NCBI GenBank assembly: GCA_023634235.1
Contig: JAMKCF010000006.1
Span: 9,887,751-9,951,750, forward strand
DNA from: Pisaster brevispinus
Lineage: Eukaryota; Echinodermata; Asteroidea; Forcipulatida; Asteriidae
Length of the DNA: 64,000 nucleotides
Direction: 5' to 3'
Made by a program: the position numbers and the translations under genes
Notes under the pieces: model-generated
What the model was told of the DNA's origin: nothing
What the model saw: the letters and a program-made list of their open reading frames with translations, nothing else
The model's database searches: none
Shown here: positions 53,352-64,000 of the stretch, one piece after another
Layout: every line of letters starts with the position of its first letter
Numbering within the stretch: the first letter of the stretch is position 1

Positions 53352-53642
53352 TCAAAATAATGACTGGACCAGAATTTTTTTACAAGACCAGATTTGAAAT
53401 GAGAAAAACAAGTATCGGTGCAGTTTAACATTTGAACTGCTTTAATAAGAAAAGATTGATCTCATTTGTATTACGGGTAAGTATTCTTCAATACTCAACA
53501 GAATTAAGAGACAGGTATTAGACTGAAAGTCAACATTTGAGCAAAAACATAGGTCCGCCTGACTTGTCCAGTCCTGAGTTTACTGGCCTGATGCTAAAAT
53601 AACTGGCCTCAGGTCTGCTGTCCAGTGTAAAATTCGAGCCCT
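53352..53642 (+). repeat. Dispersed repeat family F (copy 2)
   Basis: See 38,931-39,263. Both copies have the same orientation and no coding content. Confidence 0.65.
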
Positions 53643-54036
53643 ATACAATGTATCACATACAGCCCTTGTGAAACTATGGATGGTGAAACCTATAACCTCA
53701 TCAAGCAGAGAGAGAGGAAAGTCATCTTTTTCAGATAAAAGATTGACACACGCCCAAGTCCAACAGACTATGGTTTTGTGAACAGGTCAACTCAAATGTA
53801 CTACTGTGCAGACTGTCTTTGGCAAGTCACTAGTGACAAGTGGATGCATCAAATAAAAGCCCATATGCATGTCCCAGTGCGCATGATCGACCTGCAAAAG
53901 ATTCTGGGTTAAATCCAAGTCCAAGCAACACCGGCAACCATCATGGCAAACTGACTTGAAGCAATGCAGTACACAAGTACAAAACCTGGCACAGCTACAT
54001 GTAGACTACAGCATGGCATCAATAATGGCAGCTTGA

Positions 54037-54042
54037 TTTATT
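54037..54042 (-). terminator. Candidate poly(A) signal of the dynein intermediate chain gene
   Basis: AATAAA on the minus strand about 640 bases after the stop. Other hexamers further left (for example near 50,222) are also possible. Confidence 0.25.
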
Positions 54043-54303
54043 TTTTAACTGTACTCGGTTTCCCAAGATGCATTGCAGTATATTTTTAAGATGCCGTTTG
54101 TGCATATGGCCAATTAAAATTTCCCTCCTACTCTCTGGTAGATTGCGGGGCCAATTGTTTCATCATCCAGAAACACTTAATCACTTCATTGATCATGCAT
54201 TGTTGTGTACACTTTGGTCTAATGGTAAAACTTCAGAGTGTGTAAAAAGCTACGGCCAAGTGTGAGGAACAGATTTTTGAATGATTTCAAGCGGTCAATC
54301 AGC

Positions 54304-54503
54304 AGGGCCCGATTTCATAGCACTGCTTAAGCAAAAAGTTTTGCTTCATTAACAACTTCCTGCTAAGAAAATATAAGCAGAATACCAGTCACAAAATGGT
54401 ACATGTGGAAATTGTACTTTGGCTGGTAACCATATTCTGGTGAGCACAATTTGTGTGTGCTTAGCTACGTTTTGTGCTTAAGCAGCTCTATGAAATTTGG
54501 CTC
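54304..54503. mobile_element. Foldback element, 'gggcccaatttcat' family (copy 2)
   Basis: agggcccgatttcatagcac at the left and agcagctctatgaaattt at the right. It lies within the likely dynein 3' UTR. Confidence 0.65.
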
Positions 54504-54677
54504 TGGAGGGCTAACTTTTAAATTGATGTATGAACCATGCAGACCTCATTCATCATTAACTACTACAACAAGTTTCAGACATTGGGAAGGAAGAGGAGGG
54601 GAGGGGGTTACAGGTCTGTTGGCGGTTGGTCAACAAAGGAAATGTATCTGGAGTTAGGCAATATTGAACAAGTGGAT

Positions 54678-54782
54678 CTATCTGGATACGTCATCATCAT
54701 CAGCATCTGCTGTGACTGCTTTGATGTCGGCTAACGTTCGGACGAAACGAGACCATTCATCGTGTCTTGGAGTGGCAAGACT
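54678..54782 (-). CDS. Dynein intermediate chain terminal coding exon
   Basis: 105 bp from acceptor ttacag to TAG (54678-54680). It encodes [20 protein letters not shown] and an acidic end, [10 protein letters not shown]. DEWxRFxRTLA is the conserved post-propeller helix of the family. Confidence 0.93.
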   Translation of the reverse strand, partial: SLATPRHDEWSRFVRTLADIKAVTADADDDDVSR

Positions 54783-57700
54783 CTGTAAGACAAAAACAAA
54801 ACAAATAACAATATCAACGCTGCCAATCAATACTGTGGTAGCATTCAAATGTTTACTTATTTCTTATAATAAAACCATTTTAAGAGAGAAAATCTCAATA
54901 TGATGAAATTACCAGCAATACAAAGCAAACATTCTCAACTGACCCATGTGCATAATGCACTAAACACAATGGATAGCCAATGCAATGTCTGGGTTCTTGT
55001 GACCTCAGTGAGGGCGCTATTTAAAACCCTGCAAAGTACCCTTTAAGTTCTATCCCCAGGCAGTCGCAACTGACATGGACTACTAACCCTTTCGACTACA
55101 CAGACCCAATAGACCCAACCGGGCCCAATTTCATGGCTCTGCTTACCAAAAGCTAAGAATCGGTGCCTACGAAAGCAGGGAATTGTGCGCTTATGTTAAG
55201 CGCATTTCACAGGTTAGCAGGGAACTTTTGCTAGTGCAGCTACATGCTCCACATTACTAGGCATTGTTCGCTTACACAGCTAGTGCTGAAATTCAGTGCT
55301 TTCCCTGCATGCGCAGAACTCGGCGGTAAGCAGAGCCACAAAATTGGGCCCTCGCCTATTCAGAAAACAACCAGTGCTCAAATCTTGCTCCATTGCTTTT
55401 GTACACAACATGTGTTGCACAATGAAAGTCAACGACAAAACAAAAGTTTAAAATATACATATTTTGTGTGTGTACAGGTAATCTCTACAACCTCTATACA
55501 CGTTTTACCAGCATACAGTGAACTGCTGTTCCAATGGGAATCAAAGTTATGGTCTCGCTGGGTTTTAAAAGCATGTCACATCACCAGCAAGGGGGTCAAA
55601 CACTGGATGGAAAATTTGACACAATCTTCTGATATTAATCAAATAAAAATATCAATTTTAGTGAAAGAGTATACATTTACTCTGTGCCACATGCAAGGAA
55701 CAAAGTCAGAGCTGTTCAAACTTTGCAAAAAAATAATGAACGGCCTGACATTTCGACCCAAGCAGAGTCTTTCTTGACGGCTAAATGACAACACAACATA
55801 CATAAACAGGTTTACTGGTGTAACAAAAGCAGTCAAATGGAAAGTATTGTAAAGAGAGGCAGGCAGAAAGCAAACAGAAAGGGATGAACAATAATGAAGG
55901 AGACATGGAGGGAAGAGGGAAGGGGCTTGCTTAACCACAAAAGGTTGGAAACACAAACGACAAAATCAAAGATAAGAAGGAGAACAAATTATTAATTAGT
56001 GAATGAGACAGACTAAAAAGGGGGAGAAGGGAGAAGGCAAAGATAAAAAAAGTTTTTAGTCATTTCCTTCATTTTCTGTATATTAACATTGAACATTTGA
56101 AGCGTGTTAGTAGGCATGAAGAAAGTGTTAGTAGGCATGAAGAAAATCAAATATTCAATACCTGCATGGCCAGAAGCATTTGATTTGTGATAACGTCTTG
56201 GACTGGGAGCAGTCGTAGGAGCAACTGTGATAGCATGCGCTTTACGTTTTGAACTTACGCAATGTTAACATACAATCTTGGCTAAATTTTTAACAGAATG
56301 GGCACAGCAGGAAGCTTAGTTTGAAGGTAGACTTCATAACAATAACTTGCACTCGGCATTCTTTTACACTTTCTTCACAAAACATAGTTTTTTAAACCAG
56401 GCATTTATCGCTTTTATCATTGTCATTTTTTTCAATCTTAAACAGCTAATTTTACCAGTAATGCAGTTTTTAGTTACTTGAGTGGGGGGAGAATCTAAAT
56501 TGTATAAAATATGTATCTTTAAAGGTATGATACAAAATTGGTCAGGATAATAAACAGAATTGTTTATTTTTCAGCCTTGAAAGCTTGCTGATTATGAATT
56601 TCATACAAAAACCCCTTTTCTGTGAAATATTTTCCTCCTGAAATGAAGTCATATCTGAGAAAAACTCAGTCATATCTGAGGAACAGCTGATTTTGGTTGT
56701 TACAAGACAATCAAAATTAAGGACAATGTGCTGATACCGTACATGGTTTTTCCCCATTTTTTTCCTAACTCATACAACGGATCAAGCCCAAATTTCCACA
56801 GGTTTGTTATTTCATGTACATGGTTGAGCACACAAAACATGAACACTGTCTGCGACTGTTTTCTCAGCTTTACAATCCTGTATAATACCTTTATTTGTTT
56901 TTATATATAACCAGTCACTTTTCTCTTTCTCTTTTTTAGTAGTTATGGATGTTAACTTCTTCTTTAAAACCCATACTCCCTACATGCCCTAAGCCTTTTT
57001 GCCTACATACATGTGACCTCAAACTTCCACTATCTTCTTTTCTTATGTCGCTCCACATCAAATTGTTTGAACTTGAATAAGATTGATTGCCAGACCCAGT
57101 GACAGGCAACTGGTATATGGGCATATAGCCATTAGTCCTACTGACTCCTTCATCTTGGCAAAGGAGATATAGAAGGATTTGAGAGGGTATTGTAATCTTA
57201 TGTTGTTATTGGTCTTGTGTTGTTTTTGTTTTTTTGAAGGGGGTGGATATCAACTTTTCATCTTACTTAAACCATTTCGAGGGTAAAACTTTTACTGCCA
57301 CGTACAAATAATGTATACCTTCAACGTGCCTTCTTCAAATAAAACCAGTGAACATTTGTGGGCAAACATTTGGCACACAATAATCACCTATTAAAGGTAC
57401 AAGAGTTACAATCCAGAAACAAGCCAATTATTTCACAATGAGAAGAGATCAATGCTATGTCATATATTTATATCAAATGGTGAATTTATCTACTTTTTCT
57501 AAACCTTAACCATTAAATGTGCTTAAATGTGCTTGGCATCAATCTGTTTTTCATGAATGCACATAATCTTCATGCATTTGATAAAGCTTTTCAAATAAAT
57601 TCCAAGCTGCGCAGCCATTAGAAGTGTTTTAGAACAGTCTAAGGTCCATAGATATATCAATATTACTAAAAATGTGATACTATTTTGGTATCGATATCAC

Positions 57701-60700
57701 TTTTTCATCATATAAAATTATTTACATTTTGATATTTATAAATGATATTGAAAATGTGTTGGTTATCAAGAATATTAATCTAATTTTTTTATCTGTACCA
57801 TGTAGTTACTTGTTACATTTATTGTAAAATGAATTTCAATGACCAATTAAGTTGTAAATTCACGATGTAAACAACGCAATACAACACAACTCATCCGAGC
57901 GTGATGAAATACACATAAATGCAGTACCATCGGTTCCAATGAAATAAATAGGCTGTTAGTTTGCGCAAATTTGTTTTACTTATTAATTTTTTTGCGAGAT
58001 AATTGCTGGAAGTTGAAATGCTGTGGCGTGAAGATGCAATGCTTTCATGCAGGGGTTGTGAACAAATTTTTCTTAAGACTTTTAGATTTTGATATATCCA
58101 GTACTTGATTTTGCATTGCAGATAAATCAACTGCTAACATTGACGAACCTTTGAACAACTTCAGAACATATCCGTTCAGCCATTAATTTCATTTATTACA
58201 TTTTTGGGTGGCACTATATACCGTCTATCTCGGTAACTTTCTGTCTAGAATCTGTGGTAACACGGTGCTACTTTGACTGATTTTGCCCGCATAGCACTTT
58301 CTGATCCTTTTAATTTTGTCTATTTTGTTTGGTTCTTTGGACAGTGCTGTGGTACCAAGTGTAACGAGCGCCCTATATATGAGCTTAATATTATTACAGG
58401 TATTAATATAATTTTTTTTAGAAGTGTACTTCTGATCTGGCCTAAAGTCTATTGTTACACAGGGATCTCCTCAGATTTTTTCAAAACTATGTGGCATTAC
58501 GGACCCATATTTTGGCCAAAGCACGTAAAATTGAAAAGAAGTCCTCAAAATGTTTGTTACTCGATGTTTATGCAGGGATAAGAGTCACTGCTAGCTAAAA
58601 TGACTGAAACCATGCTCTAAATGTTAGGAGGTATGTTGAGATTAATGGCATTTCCACCTACTGGCAAACCCAAGAGTTATAGATTTCAAGGAGCGTTTAG
58701 AAGCACTATCCTCACCATAAATAAGCAGGGCTTTTTTAAACATGGAGAAAATAACAGCAACTTTGTTTTCACGGGTCACACATAAACAAGTTGGAATTCA
58801 GATGAAAATCTGAAATTTCCTATCCCTGTTTAAGTCTGGTTTTAAAACTCTACATTGCAATCTGGAACATTTTAAATGATTTTATTAAAATTTGTTGGTG
58901 ATTTTATTAAATTGTATTTTGTAATCGCCAGAATTTTGGCCCACACGCACATAACACTCCAATCAGTAGCTTGTGCATGGGGAGAATCCTGCAGTGTGAA
59001 TAATGAAGTTATTGACTGAAAAGGGGCAATGCTGTTACGTTGAACATGAATGCTACTTACCTCTCCAACATCATAGATAAAGACTCGACCCTCTGCGTCC
59101 CCAGCCGCTATCTGCTGACCGTTGTGCGACCATCTGACTCTGTTGGCTGCTGGCTGGCCATCAAGGGTCACACTAGCAGTAGGAACCTGGCTCAATTAAA
59201 AGGTAACAACACACGACAGGTGACGATAACAAAATAATTGACTGAATGCGGGATATCTTATAGCTTCCTCAATAATAACCTTTACACCAGTACCACCTGC
59301 CCTCAGAAGTATCCCCATCAGAATATACCATGCACCCCTTAGTCTATTATTAATAATTATTTTGCATCGAGGATAGAGAATAATACTCTTGGCTTTACCC
59401 TATACTGGGCCCAATTTCATAGAGCTGCTTAAGCACAAAAACAAACTAAGCACAACGAAATTATGCTTACCAGAAAAAGGTTACCAGCTAAACCAGGTAA
59501 AATACCATTTTACATGAGCATCTGTGACCGGTACCCTGTATATTGTTGCTTAGCAGAAGTTTTTTAACCTATACTTTCTGTTTAAGCAGCTCTATGAAAT
59601 TGGGTATTGAAGTGTAATATGCACAGTTTATTTTAAAGTGCTTCCCGAGTCCTGTGGGAAAAAACAAATCCCCAGATATACTACTCAAGTGGGATTTGAA
59701 CCCAGAACCCCCACATTCTAAAGCAGATATATTAACCACTAGACCAATGAGAAACATAAATTTATATCAAATGTTTATTTGCTCTTTAAAGAGGGGCTCC
59801 AAAGTCGAATTCAGTTTTTCCAATCGAGTCCTCATGAAAATGCAGGAAATCTAACCGAGGCCCAGTTTCATGGCTCTGCTTACTGCCAAAGTCATCGCCA
59901 CTCTCTGCTTACTGTGTAAGCGACAAATTTCTGCGCTAGCTGTGTAAGCGAAGAGTGCCTAGTACCTGGAGTATGCACGAGCACAAGCAAAAATTTCCTG
60001 CTAGCCTGTAGTATGCTTCCGTAAGCCCTGGGGTCGATTTCACAAAGCACTAAGATTCATCTTAAGATGAGTTCTCAGTATTACCATAGAGATTTGTATT
60101 GTGACATCACACTTTGCTTAGCAATTAGGAGTGATTTGGAGTTGAGAACAATCTTAACTCTTAGTGAAGTTGAGCCCTGGATCTTTGCTTACAGTAAGCA
60201 GAGCCATGAAATTGGGCCCTGGTGTAAAATGTCATTTTATCTGATACCCTTCCAAAGCGAAATTTGAAACATGACGTCTTCAGACATAAAACTCAAACAG
60301 GTCTGTACTTACCATTGGGAAACTCAGTTTTGTGTTCCACTCATTTTCCAATTGATAGAGTCCTTATGAAAATAGGACACAACTTACAAGTCTCTAACCT
60401 GGTCTCTAATGGTTTAAAATGCCACTGCGTTTGATACCTTTCAAGCGCAGTTTTTGTCAAAATCCAACAAGTGTTCGATGACGTCACATTTCAAGTATAT
60501 GGTCTGTACATTTTTGCAGGATTGTAAGTTCATTACTTAATTTTGATGATATTCAATAAAAATGGCACTGAATTTGACCTTTTGACTGGTGTTAAAATGC
60601 TTCTTAGGAATGTGCAGACCCATTTGTTTTTGCTCGATGATGTCATGGTTCAAATTTCGCTCTGAACGAGTACCAAATAAAATGAAAATTTCCCCCTCTT

Positions 60701-63557
60701 TCATGAGTACTCTATCTATTGAAAAATGAGTGCAATACAAAACTCAATTTGACCCTGGAGCCCCTCCTTTAGGTTTTACTCATCGAGAGATTTTAAAAAA
60801 TAAAGAAAAAAAAACTCCCCAGTAACACTCAGTCGATATGACTTCATTTCAATTGGTTGACCTTACCTCTGTTTCATTGTTGAGATTCCACAGGTCCAGC
60901 TTTCCCATCCCATCCACTGCAGCGAACAAAGCTGGGTGAACCGGCGACCATTGCACATCGTAAACATAATCACTGTTGTCTTCAAATGAGTACAGCGGTT
61001 TAGATTGCTGGAGAGAAGGGGAAAAAAATTATCGCAACATTAAAGTAGAATGGAAGTACTGAAAACAAAAATTAAAGAGAACTTACTTGCCATTTCCTTT
61101 AAAGGGACACATTGCCTTCGGATTGGGCACTTTGGGCTACAATAATGAAACTGCCTGGTTTTCCTTTTACTTCATGAACTAACATGGTCTGCAATTTTGT
61201 GGAGTCAAAAATTTGGTTCTACAAAATGGCATTGTATTAGTTAACAAAGTTTTGATTTTGAGGTATAGTCAAGTGGATCATAATCTTTATATTCTGCTTT
61301 TAAATTTTTTTTCTAATCATATTCATTTCATAACAAACGCTTTTGTAGCCAATAGCACCCAATCTGAAGGCAATGTGTCCCTTTTAGTTTGAGTAATATT
61401 TAAAATTTCGGGCTGAAGTCTACTGCGGCAATGGTTACTTGGAAGGGGGTCTTCAAATGCTATCTTCCACACGTTGGCAGTATCATACTTTTAAGTATGG
61501 AAGAACAGGATGCACAGACACAAACTTACTTTGAGACTCCAGAGTTTCATGGTCCAGTCAAACGATGATGACAGGAAGAGATGAGAGAAGTCTAGCTGTC
61601 CCTGGACATGGTGACAGTCAATACCAGTGACTGGTCCCTGGTGTGCCTCGTATGACTCATTGATACCAGCTTTGCTGTAAGAGAGAATACATAAATTCTG
61701 TTAAACTCCGCGCCTTAATGCACTGACAAATCAAACCAGAAGTCTGACAGAAGTCGTAACGACTTTGGGTCCAATTTCATGGCTCTGCTTACTGCTGAAT
61801 TCTGCACTTACGATCACCATTCTCCAGTTACAGGCCAAGCGCCGAAATTCTGCGGTAGCTGTGTAAGCAAAGAATGCCTGGTAGCGTGAAATATGCATGT
61901 GCACAAGCAAAAATTCCTTGCTAACCTGTGAAATATGCTTCCGTAAGGGTCAATTCCTTGTTTACGATAAGCACAGCCATGAAATTGGGCCCTGCTCTGT
62001 AATGGCAATGGTTGTGGGTTCAAATCCCGCTCAGTACTATGCCTGTGGATTAGAATAATTATTTTGTCCACGAGACTCAGAAAAGTACTGAGTATACAGT
62101 GCTTTACACACATCGGTGTATGGGTAAACACAAATAATATTTTTTATCCCCAAATTTAACATCTATTAATAAAAAAGCCATGACAAAATCCATACAAACA
62201 GAAGCCTTGGTTGACAGGTCTAAACGGATGAGTCTATTACAAAAAACTCTGTTAACAACAGAATGAGAAGGGATGGTTTGAGCATACTGCTATTCCAATT
62301 CGAGTATGTCTGCCATTCCAATCTGCTTGACCGTGACAATATCAGTCACTACCATCTACTGTCAGACAATTTTTAACTTCAATTCAAACTCACATCTACT
62401 GTCAGAAAAAATTGCCTCTTTCTCTGAAACTACATTACTTCAAAGGGGGATCGTTTCTAACAATTTTTTATAATATCAACAACTCTTTACCAAGAAAGTT
62501 TAAAAGTAATTACCAATTTTAAATTTTAAAAGTAATTACCAAAGGTATACCCAGCCTTTAAGCCCAAAATATTGCTTAAAATGTTCTGCTTAGCAAAAAA
62601 AAGCAGGCATATGAAACTGGGCCCTGTTGATACCTGAAGAAAATATCAGCTGCCCTTTTATCACCAGGCAGACACATACAAGTCTGAATTTAGATAACAT
62701 AAAAAATAGTAGTAAGCCGTGTTCGCATTGGACTTATTTTGGGTAAACTAACCGAGCAAATGGGTAACTTGACAAGTCCAATGAGGACAGCCCAGGAAGT
62801 TTCCCTCCCAGGTAACTTACCCGACCCGAATGGGTAGTTTAACCGAACAACTTCTGCCCGGTTAAATTGACCAGGTCAGTTTAACCGAGACGAAAAGTCC
62901 AGTGCGAACGCGATCTGGGTAAAAGCCGTCCCAGTAAAAAGCCATATCCGGTCCCCCGGATTTACACGTACATGTTTACACGGAAGCTCGGTTGCACTCT
63001 TTGCATTCACTGTCACGGACCCCGGTCAAAGGTCACTGCGATAGCGCCCTATTGTGCTTGTCTTAAGTTATTAGTCGGTTAGTTTCACCGGTCGTGTCGG
63101 TTAGTTTACCCACGTCCTTAATCCAAGTTCGAACGCTGGTAAGTTTCACCTATTGGAATGTTAACCACGGTCTCGGTAAAAAATTAATCCAATGCGAACA
63201 CGGCTTCAGTTGTTGCAAACTGCTTACCAACCAAAAGGACTTATGGTGTAAATGCAACAAAAAAATAGTAAGTGGCCTGATGTTTCGACCCTAGCAGAGT
63301 CTTTCTCAAAGGGTCATTTAGCCTTCGAGAAAAACTCAGCTAGGGTCGAAACGCCAGGCCACTGACTATTTTTTTTTCAGATAACAATCTGACATTCTCA
63401 TCCATGCAAGTGTATGAATTTACCTCCCATGTCTGCATGCAGTGTACACAGATCCATCTTCACTACCAACCACAAAGTTATTCACATCATTGCTGGGGAA
63501 GGTCATGGACATCACGGCTACTGACTTGGATTGCTTGTAATGAAGCTCCATACTGTC
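54678..63557 (-). CDS. Cytoplasmic dynein-1 intermediate chain, C-terminal five exons (5' partial)
   Basis: The exons are 63424-63557, 61530-61674, 60867-61007, 59061-59186 and 54678-54782 (phases 0, 2, 0, 0, 0), 651 bp in all, encoding the last 216 residues. Their reading matches the WD40 beta-propeller of the family: [89 protein letters not shown] and [11 protein letters not shown] family-type tail follows ([16 protein letters not shown]) with an acidic end. This subunit links the dynein heavy chains to dynactin and cargo through its N-terminus, which lies outside the window along with roughly two thirds of the protein. The gene lies upstream of the lectin on the same strand, with no sign that the two work together. 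DYNC1I is the likely orthologue group; invertebrates usually have one copy. Confidence 0.95.
55120..55352. mobile_element. Foldback element, 'gggcccaatttcat' family (copy 3)
   Basis: gggcccaatttcatggctct and agagccacaaaattgggccc are inverted. It lies in the last dynein intron. Confidence 0.7.
55725..56045 (+). repeat. Dispersed repeat family D (copy 3)
   Basis: Relative of 497-720 and 14,020-14,352: cggcctgacatttcgaccc, agcagagtctttct, ctaaatgacaacacaac. Confidence 0.65.
56521..56893. mobile_element. Inverted-repeat element family E (copy 3, reversed)
   Basis: aaaggtatgatac and gtataataccttt ends are inverted. It carries the reverse of the body seen at 13,155-13,545 and 44,349-44,722. Confidence 0.65.
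59061..59186 (-). CDS. Dynein intermediate chain exon (last WD blade)
   Basis: 126 bp, phase 0-0, encoding [20 protein letters not shown] through IYDVGE. It is followed by a 4.3-kb intron, the longest seen in this part of the gene. Confidence 0.95.
59406..59605. mobile_element. Foldback element, 'gggcccaatttcat' family (copy 4)
   Basis: tgggcccaatttcatagagc and gctctatgaaattgggt are inverted with matching 'gctgctta' subterminal words. Confidence 0.7.
59630..59750 (-). mobile_element. tRNA-derived SINE, family B
   Basis: Shares cttcccgagtcc, tactcaagtgggatttgaacc and ctaaagcagatat with the other B copies. Confidence 0.6.
59858..60220. mobile_element. Foldback element, 'gggcccaatttcat' family (copy 5), with a nested element
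   Basis: Ends gaggcccagtttcatggctc and gagccatgaaattgggccct are inverted. A second inverted-repeat element (about 60,032-60,177) interrupts it, leaving ccctgg on both sides. Confidence 0.72.
60217..60780. repeat. Dispersed repeat family G (copy 2)
   Basis: ggtgtaaaatgtcattttat...gatacccttccaaagcgaaat and actcattttccaattgatag words are shared with 46,995-47,500 and 63,628-63,890. Close to the dynein exon at 60,867. Confidence 0.55.
60867..61007 (-). CDS. Dynein intermediate chain exon (WD repeat)
   Basis: 141 bp, phase 0-0, encoding [11 protein letters not shown] through [22 protein letters not shown] and [21 protein letters not shown] are the strongest family matches in the window. Confidence 0.95.
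61099..61385. mobile_element. Inverted-repeat element, 'aaagggacacattgcc' family
   Basis: aaagggacacattgccttcg and cgaaggcaatgtgtccct-type ends are inverted (one difference). The core (catgaactaacatggtctgc) also occurs near 15,220-15,300. Confidence 0.7.
61530..61674 (-). CDS. Dynein intermediate chain exon (WD repeat)
   Basis: 145 bp, in phase 2 and out phase 0. It encodes [20 protein letters not shown] through WTMKLWSLK. The FDWTMKLW repeat end is a family hallmark. Confidence 0.93.
61766..61993. mobile_element. Foldback element, 'gggcccaatttcat' family (copy 6)
   Basis: gggtccaatttcatggctct and agccatgaaattgggccct are inverted. It lies about 90 bp upstream of the dynein exon 61530-61674. 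Confidence 0.7.
62003..62130 (+). mobile_element. tRNA-derived SINE, family B
   Basis: gtgggttcaaatcccgctc, cctgtggattagaa, cgagactcagaaa words as in other B copies. It abuts the preceding foldback element. Confidence 0.55.
62713..63207. mobile_element. Inverted-repeat DNA element, 0.5 kb
   Basis: aagccgtgttcgcattgga and tccaatgcgaacacggctt are perfect inverted ends of 19 bp. The interior repeats gggtaa / ccgg(t)taaa(t) motifs in both directions. No transposase frame was found. Confidence 0.82.
63261..63378. repeat. Long hairpin (foldback)
   Basis: aaaatagtaagtggcctg...ctagcagagtctttctc and its inverted copy meet around 63,320. The arm sequence matches the head of repeat family D. Confidence 0.75.
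63424..63557 (-). CDS. Dynein intermediate chain exon (WD repeat, first in window)
   Basis: It has acceptor actcag and donor GGGAG|gtaaat, in phase 0 and out phase 2. It encodes [18 protein letters not shown] through TACRHG. The preceding exon is beyond 64,000. Confidence 0.93.
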
Positions 63558-64000
63558 CTGAGTATCAAAGACCAAATCGAAAATGGAGTTATGTAATGTA
63601 CAGAAAAATGTGGTTAGGGAAAAGTTTAAGACTTCTTCAACAGTGGCTCCAAGGTAAAATCAAGTTTTTGGGTGCACTCATTTTCCAAAAGATAAAATCC
63701 TCATGAAAGCGTCTCTTACCTCACCTACAACTGGTTTTAAATGCCATTTTATTTGAGACTCTTTCAGAGTGAAACTTGAAACATGAGGCCATCAGACAAC
63801 AAAAGCAAAGGGTCTGTACATTCCAAAGATGAGTTTTTGTGTCAGTCAAATTTAATGCCCTTTTAATTGAATATTATCTATTAACTTCATGAGTAAACTG
63901 AAAATTCTCTGTCTCAGAAGAAGACCCCCCCCCAAAAAAAACCCCAAACCAAAACAATAATAATAAAAAATACATGTACGATGACTTGAACACAAATGTT

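Larger units (their letters stand above)
48481..54036. other. Spacer between dynein intermediate chain and lectin genes
   Basis: AT-rich DNA with repeats at 49,925-50,060, 50,660-50,840, 51,364-51,500 and 53,352-53,642. The right part may be dynein 3' UTR. I see no exon with conserved coding content. Confidence 0.6.

Noticed and set aside
55244..55777. 177-codon plus-strand frame, the longest in the window
   Set aside because: It begins inside a foldback element and ends in dispersed repeat family D. It has no recognisable motif and lies in a dynein intron.

Overview
This is eukaryotic genomic DNA: AT-rich, dense in introns, with small protein-coding exons (21 to 273 bp) bounded by GT-AG sites and spread through repeats. 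The gene families (a multi-lectin mannose-receptor relative, cytoplasmic dynein-1 intermediate chain, and a sarcospan-like four-pass protein) point to an animal. The very abundant tRNA-derived SINEs, short inverted-repeat elements and words such as 'gtacatgtac' suggest a marine invertebrate deuterostome, most likely an echinoderm. The species is an inference; the genes do not fix it.

Three genes are visible and all are read from the minus strand, so transcription runs right to left. (1) 63,557 to 54,678: the last five coding exons (216 residues) of a cytoplasmic dynein-1 intermediate chain, whose 5' part lies beyond the right edge. (2) 48,237 to 10,361: a complete 28-exon gene for a 1,569-residue type I membrane lectin. 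It has a signal peptide, ten C-type lectin-like domains (CTLDs), a short Thr-rich stalk, one membrane helix and an acidic cytoplasmic tail. All 28 exon phases match and the summed coding length (4,710 bp) is divisible by three. (3) 4,890 to 1,616: a four-exon, 209-residue, four-pass membrane protein resembling sarcospan, with a possible non-coding first exon near 6,828.

The main result is the architecture of the lectin. CTLDs 1/4/8, 2/5/9 and 3/6/10 form three classes, each with its own intron phases and sequence signatures. The receptor therefore looks like a three-CTLD module present three times (1-2-3, 4-5-6, 8-9-10), with an odd CTLD7 placed between the second and third modules. CTLD7 has a 21-bp micro-exon and a composite exon joining it to CTLD8. 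The ricin-B and fibronectin-II domains usual at the N-terminus of the mannose-receptor family are absent. Only CTLD6 has a classic EPN motif; CTLDs 4 and 7 carry QPD and CTLD8 carries QPN.

Introns and intergenic DNA are filled with mobile DNA. There are three hAT-like elements, each with an exact 8-bp target duplication (21,249-22,780; 35,705-35,926; 45,777-46,935), a piggyBac-like element flanked by TTAA (38,572-38,863), at least three tRNA-headed SINE families, and several inverted-repeat families. A tandem repeat at 27,514-29,380 carries eleven TGACGTCA sites. A minisatellite at 18,648-19,040 runs into a coding exon and repeats its splice donor. No autonomous transposase, reverse transcriptase, rRNA, functional tRNA or CRISPR array was seen.
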